Part shown: in pieces, positions 59,201 to 64,000 of the stretch
Layout of the letters: each line of letters starts with the position of its first letter
Position numbering within the stretch: position 1 is the stretch's first letter
Assembly (NCBI RefSeq): GCF_000471905.2
Contig: NW_006499617.1
Coordinates: 4,745,607-4,809,606, forward strand
Length of the DNA stretch: 64,000 bases
Direction: 5' to 3'
DNA from: Amborella trichopoda
Lineage: Eukaryota; Streptophyta; Magnoliopsida; Amborellales; Amborellaceae
Translations under genes and position numbers: made by a program
The notes under the pieces: generated by a model
Told to the model about the DNA's origin: nothing
The model's database searches: none
Seen by the model: only the letters and a program-made list of their open reading frames with translations

Positions 59201-59460
59201 CGTGCTCCTCGAAGGGCTATGCATTTTCAACCTCAGTCGGGGCCCGACTCTAATCATAGAAGGGGATGCAAAAAATGTCATCTCCTGGTCCTCTCGCTTT
59301 TCCCCTTGCCCTTGGAGGTTGTCTCACATCTTCGACAAGATCTTCCATATTTGTAGGCCTATTATTGTTTCATGGTGACATACGTGGTGCGAGGCAAACT
59401 CAGCAGCAGATGCCCTGCCTAAAGCAGCAGTATCGCAGCACCAAGATGGGGCTCTTGTAG
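56270..59460 (+). pseudogene. Decayed L1-type LINE (ORF2: RT, zinc-binding and RNase H regions)
   Basis: Plus-strand pieces in several frames follow the plant LINE order. The connector before RT lies at about 56350-56600. RT blocks are SFTEDEIFKFINDLGQDQAP at 56740, FVALVPKVEGMEELKDFIPI at 56910 and SKVLASRLREVLDWVISPQQGAFV at 57000. The catalytic LQYADDTFLF follows (YADD at 57476-57487), then LRVNMAKSKM at 57570. A zf-RVT-like part (KIQVFSRIALSERSLTVDQI, 58560) and an RNase H domain (LVKLNFDGCSLRNPDPAGIG at 59057, IIEGDAKNVISW, then AADALPKAAV) end at 59458. At least six frameshifts or stops break it. The endonuclease domain is missing, so it is 5'-truncated. It is GC-richer than its neighbours. 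Confidence 0.9.
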
Positions 59461-60392
59461 AACCGCATTAAGTTCCTGGATCACCATTTTTTTGTACCTA
59501 AAAGAGCTACTGTAAAGCATTTTTTGGACTCTCCTTTGTAGCAAAATTTTATACAGAGCACCCAACTTGTGGGTTTACCCATTTCTTGTACAATGGATAC
59601 TTCCTCTTCAACACAAGATAAACAGTTTAAAAAAAGTACATGCGCATGTGTATAATAATGGTGTACACAGACCGACCATCCACTTTCTGTCATCACTAGT
59701 GGACTGTAGAGATGAGTGGCTTTTCTGCTCAAGTCCACTTTTGTCTGTCATAGTAACAGCAGTTTGTCTTGGATGCCCATTGACGATGATAGGCAGTGGA
59801 TGGCTGGTTTCTCCATTGATGATGATCGATGATGAAAGGATACTCATGCATCTTTTGCATGGCTACACGGTTAGCAATGAGTGCATCCACTTTAGATTCC
59901 AAAGTTGGATCATGGGGATGGACTGTGTTTCTGATGATGGGCATCATTTTGATTTGCAATTGTTCATAGTTCACAATGACATAAAAATCTCAAAGTCCAT
60001 GTGACACTGACTTGCTAGTCCTCTGCAGCACTTGGGAAGTTTCTGGAATGATCCAAATGGACATATGACGATCGCTCTTTGTGGTGTTTTTTTTTTTGAC
60101 ATGTTAACAGGTAGGAATGGAATCATTGATGTTACATGGTGGCTCTGCCACATTGACCAACCAGGACAAGGGCCAATTCCTGATGGCTGCTCGCTCTTTG
60201 TTTCCATGTGCTGCCTTCCAAGCAATTCTGCCTCCATTTTGTGGGCATAAAACACTTCAAAACAAACTCAGTGCAGGACTTATAAATAACAAGGGTGAAG
60301 GATAAAAAGGCAGGCGAATCATCTTGTAATATTGTTATGAACATGAATTGAAACACACAATCACGGGAAGAGGCCAATCCCAAAAAACAGTC
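59461..60392. other. Region between two LINE remnants
   Basis: The first part may be the LINE 3' untranslated region, though no clear poly(A) end or TSD is visible. Open frames on both strands at 59567-60004 and 59971-60255 overlap each other and have no family signature. Confidence 0.45.
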
Positions 60393-60745
60393 CTAAGAGC
60401 CATCTTGTGCCGCTTCCTCCTTAGCGAGTGTGTCAGCCGCTTGGTTTCCTTCCCTCCAAATATGCATCCATAAGACCTGCGTATCCCTGCAAAGGTGGTT
60501 AATCTCATAAAAAATATGAGCTAGGACCCAGTGTGGGGGAGAATATTTGGAAGCCCAAGAAATAACGTTCTTGGAGTCTCCTCAATGGTGAGGGACCGAA
60601 TGTGAAGGGAGGAAGGAGCTTGACATCCTCATGTCGCGTGGTTTCCTCTGCCTCCATAGAGTCGGAATAACCTATGAATTTAGAAATGGACGCAATAGTG
60701 GATCCTGAGTGATCCCTGAGTATAGCACCAAGTCCTTTTTCCTTT
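60393..60745 (-). pseudogene. LINE RNase H C-terminal fragment
   Basis: Minus-strand reading gives LGAILRDHSGSTIASISKFI (near 60738-60680), then after a frameshift GDSKNVISWASKYSP and HWVLAHIFYEIN. The fragment ends with WREGNQAADTLAKEEAAQDG and a stop (60395-60393). The REGNxxAD block is the usual end of plant LINE RNase H. It is a different copy, in opposite orientation, from the LINE at 56270-59460. Upstream of LGA the expected KLNFDGS text is missing; a tRNA A-box-like word stands there instead. Confidence 0.85.
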
Positions 60746-60759
60746 TACCAACTGAGCTA
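60746..60759 (-). other. tRNA A-box-like word at the edge of the LINE fragment
   Basis: The minus strand reads TAGCTCAGTTGGTA, identical in form to the internal A box of many tRNA genes and tRNA-derived SINEs. I find no B box (GGTTCGANTCC) at the expected distance on either side, so this is not a tRNA gene. It could be a SINE head fused to the LINE fragment, or chance. Confidence 0.4.
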
Positions 60760-60985
60760 GTAGGCCAGAAGAGTTGATTGGAGTTCTTCGTCCAAGCTTA
60801 GCAATGGCCAATATGCTTGGGTTTGTGAATGTAATTGAGAGCCAAATTTGGACTACTACTTCTGGTTCATTATTTATTTTGTTTCACTTGTGACTTTGTT
60901 TTATGTGGTGCTTTGAAAACCTTGGCTCTCTACCTTGGTAACGTTTACAACTTCTTGTTGGCAATACTTTAAGAGCGCATGTACT

Positions 60986-61341
60986 ATGCTCCTGCGAGAG
61001 CATACTCTGCATTTACTCCTCCTCCAGGAAAACTTAGGAGGATTTTTTGATCTCAAAATTTGGGAAACAGTAAGTATCCTTATTTGATTTATTTCAAAAT
61101 AAAAACTGTGGATTTTGAGTTCTCTAAACACTTGGACCCCACCCTAAAACAATTGGATGGTCTCTATTCAATCTTGATGCATTTTATTTTCAAGCATATA
61201 GTGAAATTTCTTTTTTTTTTTCTCTTGAGGTTAGTCTATAGGTTGAAGACTTTACATCCCCAAAATTTGGGGTCCTAAAAATACTCCTATAGTGGGTTTT
61301 ACCTGATGAAATAAGTGCAGAATATGCTCCCACGGGAGCAT
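60986..61341. mobile_element. Inverted-repeat element with palindromic ends
   Basis: The left end ATGCTCCTGCGAGAGCATAC and the right end read inward, ATGCTCCCGTGGGAGCATAT, continue as matching arms ('tctgcatttac' against 'tctgcacttat', then 'taggag.attttt'). Each end is itself a near-palindrome, with an 8-base stem at the right. 356 bp, non-coding. I find no TSD, so the superfamily is undetermined. Confidence 0.6.
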
Positions 61342-61796
61342 GGAACCTTTTGGCTTTCTTTAATATGAACAGAGTGAAAATATATGTCATTGATATCAAA
61401 CATGGAACATTTATTTTGCGGTTTTTCCTTTTATGTATGCCATGCAGTTTTTGTTTTTGTTTTTCTTTTTTAATCTTTTGTATAAGACTAATTATAATTT
61501 GTCTTGCCTCCAGAAAATTAATCATGTTTGTCAACCATATCCATGTCATCCTTGGTGAATTGTTGCTAGTGCTCAATGATTTACTTTGATTCTTGATTGT
61601 ATATGCATTTATTCTTGTCTTGTTTTCTATTTAAATTTTAATGGATCCTTGTTTCTTCTACATGTTGCGAAAGCTGAAGAACATGCTTCACTTTGAAGAA
61701 TATGTGCTTTTTGAACACATGCATGTGTGAAATGCATTGCATGTAAAATTATGTTGGTTCCATTGTGATTACTTAACATGGAAGTACGTTAGTCGA

Positions 61797-61958
61797 AGCT
61801 TGTATGAGATGCTGTTTCGTTACCAGAACTTGTTCCTCTGCTGCATCGTAAAACAATAGTAGCATCCAAAAATTATAAGCTTGTATGAGATACTGTTTCA
61901 TTGCCAGAACTGGTTCCTCTGCTGCATTGTAAAACAATAGTAGCATCCAAAAAATACA
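61797..61958. repeat. 81-bp tandem duplication
   Basis: Two copies start with 'agcttgtatgaga' at 61797 and 61878 and share 'ttgttcctctgctgca' (or 'tggttcctctgctgca') and 'aaaacaatagtagcatccaa'. 81 is a multiple of three, so a minus-strand frame stays open across both copies, repeating a 27-residue FWMLLLFY..AAEE block. No gene is otherwise evident. Confidence 0.85.
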
Positions 61959-62257
61959 ATGATTCACTTCTGCAGACCATCACTGTGGGGGAACCCTCAA
62001 TGGACCTAGTTTTTGATGCACTTCAAAGAAGGTTCCTTGGGTTTTCACCGCAGTCGTAAAATGGATAAGGAGAGAAGTCACGTGTTTCAGGCCTCTTAAG
62101 GTGTTGTTTCCAACTAGCCAGACTGTGAAACCTTAAATTCCTTTTCCAAATGCCATCTTTTTTCCTCATACATATACTAAATAACATGATTGTAAACCTT
62201 CTACACAACACTAATTTTGGATTCTCTTTTTCAAAATGAATATCTATAGAGGTTTGG

Positions 62258-62563
62258 GTGTTACGACTTCTACAAAAAGAAGAAGTTTGTGCAGAGAAAG
62301 TGGGACATGTGAAGATGCACGAGTTCGTGAAGAACTATGCTTCACTTCTCTGGGGTTCTGCACTCCTCTCTCTGATGCCCATGGATAAAGAGATAGAGTA
62401 CATAAAGCCATGTACTACAGAATTAGATGGAAATACAAGTAAAAGGACACTATTTCCCTGTGACTACCAACATGCTTTTCTCACACTGATGTTCTTTATT
62501 CATGAACATCAGTTTGTTGACCAAGATTTGAGAGTGGCTTTGTCTGCGGACAGGTATTTATAA
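62258..62563 (+). other. Unassigned open frame, possibly an exon
   Basis: 101 codons from ATG, or slightly more if read from the upstream in-frame text (W-V-L-R-L-L). It contains a mixed, non-repetitive composition (QKEEVCAEKVGHVKMHEFVK) unlike the surrounding simple sequence. I recognise no domain, no neighbouring exon and no splice pattern. It could be a fragment of a host gene or chance. Confidence 0.3.
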
Positions 62564-63039
62564 GAAAGATGCATATGTTCATGAGCAAATTTCTTTGGTT
62601 AAGTGACTATTTCCCTAATTGTTTTTGTGCTTCCACGAAAACTGAATTAAAGGAAACCTGGACCGAACTTGGAATATCAAATTGGAGTTGGAGTTGTCAT
62701 GAGAAATTTGTATCTTTGTAACCCATGTAAACAAATAACCTTACTACAGGTAGAAGGCATCTCAGATACCCTGATTTGATATTGGATTTAAATGGTATGT
62801 TTGTTTCTTACACTTTCGAAAATAGTAAATAATGTCCAGCACAATTGGCATTTTGAAAGTCAATGTGGGATGATGAGGGAGAGAAGCGTGATCTACTAAA
62901 CATGCCCTTAAAATACCAAATAATCATTTGAACAAGTGATGTGTGCATGCACGATAAGCTAAGAACATGCACTTTTTGGGTGATGTCAATGATATATTAT
63001 GTCAAATAAACATAATAGTAGTGCTTTCTAACGCATTTC
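62564..63039. other. Intergenic DNA
   Basis: No gene, RNA or transposon end is recognisable. Confidence 0.45.
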
Positions 63040-63440
63040 CATCATCTTTAGAGGACCTGAAGGGGAATGAATCGCCTTATTAGCAGTGAGATTAGCAAGT
63101 GAAAGGATATTCTTTTCATATCTTATTGGCTTATAAAATACCCATTTTAAGGCTAAGAACTTCAAGTTGTAAGAAATATGTCATTACACCTTGATCCTTC
63201 ATTTCAAACTTCCTCTCTAGGAGATGCTGGTAGTGATCTATGCCCTCGTGGTCACCCTCGGCAGCATGTCATCAACATAAACTGGTTGTAAAACAACACC
63301 TTAGTGTGTTTAAAGAGGCGTTATACCCACTCTGATTCAATCCAACATGAATAATATAATGAAATTTCTCGAACTGCATGCTAGGTGCGCATTCAAAACT
63401 TGCACGCCTTTCTGCAGCTCACAAACTTAGTGGTGATTAG
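63040..63440 (-). pseudogene. Ty1/copia reverse transcriptase fragment
   Basis: The minus strand, over several frames, gives copia RT text: FEKFHYIIHVGLNQSGYNASL (near 63380-63320), VYVDDML (near 63280-63260, the YVDD catalytic box), DHEGIDHYQHLLERKFEMKD and a TYFL(Q)LEV block (near 63160). Frameshifts separate them. No integrase, LTR or gag sequence accompanies it, so only a short internal fragment remains. Confidence 0.75.
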
Positions 63441-64000
63441 CAGGTCACTGGATTGTGCAGGAGGAAGCAACTGGATTCTTTATTCGTAGAAATAGAGTTC
63501 CGTGGAAGTGTCAGTATAGATTGAATGGAGTAGGCTTATTCTGGTTCCAGACTGTCTTTGGCAAGCATATTCGCATTTTAGTTTATGAGTTTTGAGCTAG
63601 TTCTTTCTTATTGGATAAAGCAAACCATAATACCATGAGCCTTGGAAGATGCAAAATAGTTAATGCTGAAAAGTCAATTGGATAATGAGATTTAATGCAT
63701 ATTTTAATTGGAGAATGTGGACTTGGATTCATCAATTAATTTTGAGGAATATCTGAAGAGTTTTAACCAAGTTTATTCTATCTTCCCTATAAAGTTAGGT
63801 GGATCTTTGCTTTAAATCTTTGTGTTGCTCACTGTGTTCTCATTTAAGGTATAAGGAAGGCTTGAAGTTATCTTTTTCTGTTTGTATTAATGACTTCTGG
63901 CATTTGACAAGTTAACTTCATTTTACAGACCATGTGGCCCATGGGAATTCTATCCTGGGCAAAGCTTGCCTTCTGAGTTCAATGCCTGCCCTTAGAGAAG
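63441..64000. other. Intergenic DNA at the right edge
   Basis: No feature is supported. The last 80 bases are less AT-rich and could begin a coding exon, but the window ends there. Confidence 0.35.

Noticed and set aside
60740-60765. tRNA gene
   Set aside because: Only an A-box-like word is present; there is no B box, acceptor stem or anticodon arm at the expected places.
1-64000. CRISPR arrays, bacterial operons, riboswitches
   Set aside because: The sequence is clearly plant nuclear DNA; the repeats here are transposons, microsatellites and viral duplications, with no regular repeat-spacer pattern.

Overview
The window is nuclear DNA from a flowering plant. It is AT-rich, full of (GA)n and (TA)n tracts, and dominated by transposable elements. 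I recognise one intact host gene: a single-exon, 781-residue P-type pentatricopeptide repeat (PPR) protein at 47189-49534 (+). I cannot name the species.

Layout. 1-27 kb is gene-poor. It holds non-autonomous DNA transposons, several with target-site duplications (TSDs) I can read: a Mutator-type MITE family (7750-8130, 19303-19672, 24776-26249), a second long-inverted-repeat family (6600-7071 and 46419-46881), a 1.5-kb long-inverted-repeat Mutator-like element (9489-10959), a PIF/Harbinger-like MITE (22379-22596), and a 1.1-kb hAT-like element (24791-25884) nested inside one of the MITEs. It also holds decayed non-LTR retrotransposon tails (11265-12345 minus, 14272-14760 plus).

27.06-46.39 kb is a 19-kb block of endogenous pararetrovirus (Caulimoviridae; organisation most like the florendoviruses), almost all on the minus strand. 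It is a mosaic of three partial units. Unit A (27.06-32.84 kb) is a distinct lineage with promoter, ORF2, a polymerase lacking its YxDD box, protease and coat region. Unit B (32.84-40.43 kb) is circularly permuted: RNase H end, ORF2, intergenic promoter region, tRNA-Met primer-binding site, movement protein, coat region, protease, truncated reverse transcriptase. Unit C (40.43-46.39 kb) runs from coat region to intergenic region. Together they imply a genome of roughly 8.5 kb with two reading frames: ORF1 (movement protein, coat, CCHC zinc finger, protease, reverse transcriptase, RNase H) and an ORF2 of unknown function. All units carry stops, frameshifts or deletions. At the ORF1/ORF2 boundary a G-run beside a splice-acceptor-like TTTTTGCAG separates the frames in B and C but joins them in A; this is the most interesting signal here.

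46.4-64 kb holds the PPR gene and its flanks, a hAT-like element with a near-perfect 8-bp TSD (51401-51898), a decayed L1-type LINE (56270-59460 plus), a second LINE RNase H fragment (60393-60745 minus), a palindrome-ended inverted-repeat element (60986-61341) and a Ty1/copia reverse transcriptase fragment (63040-63440 minus). Everything except the PPR gene looks like mobile or viral sequence, or unassigned intergenic DNA.
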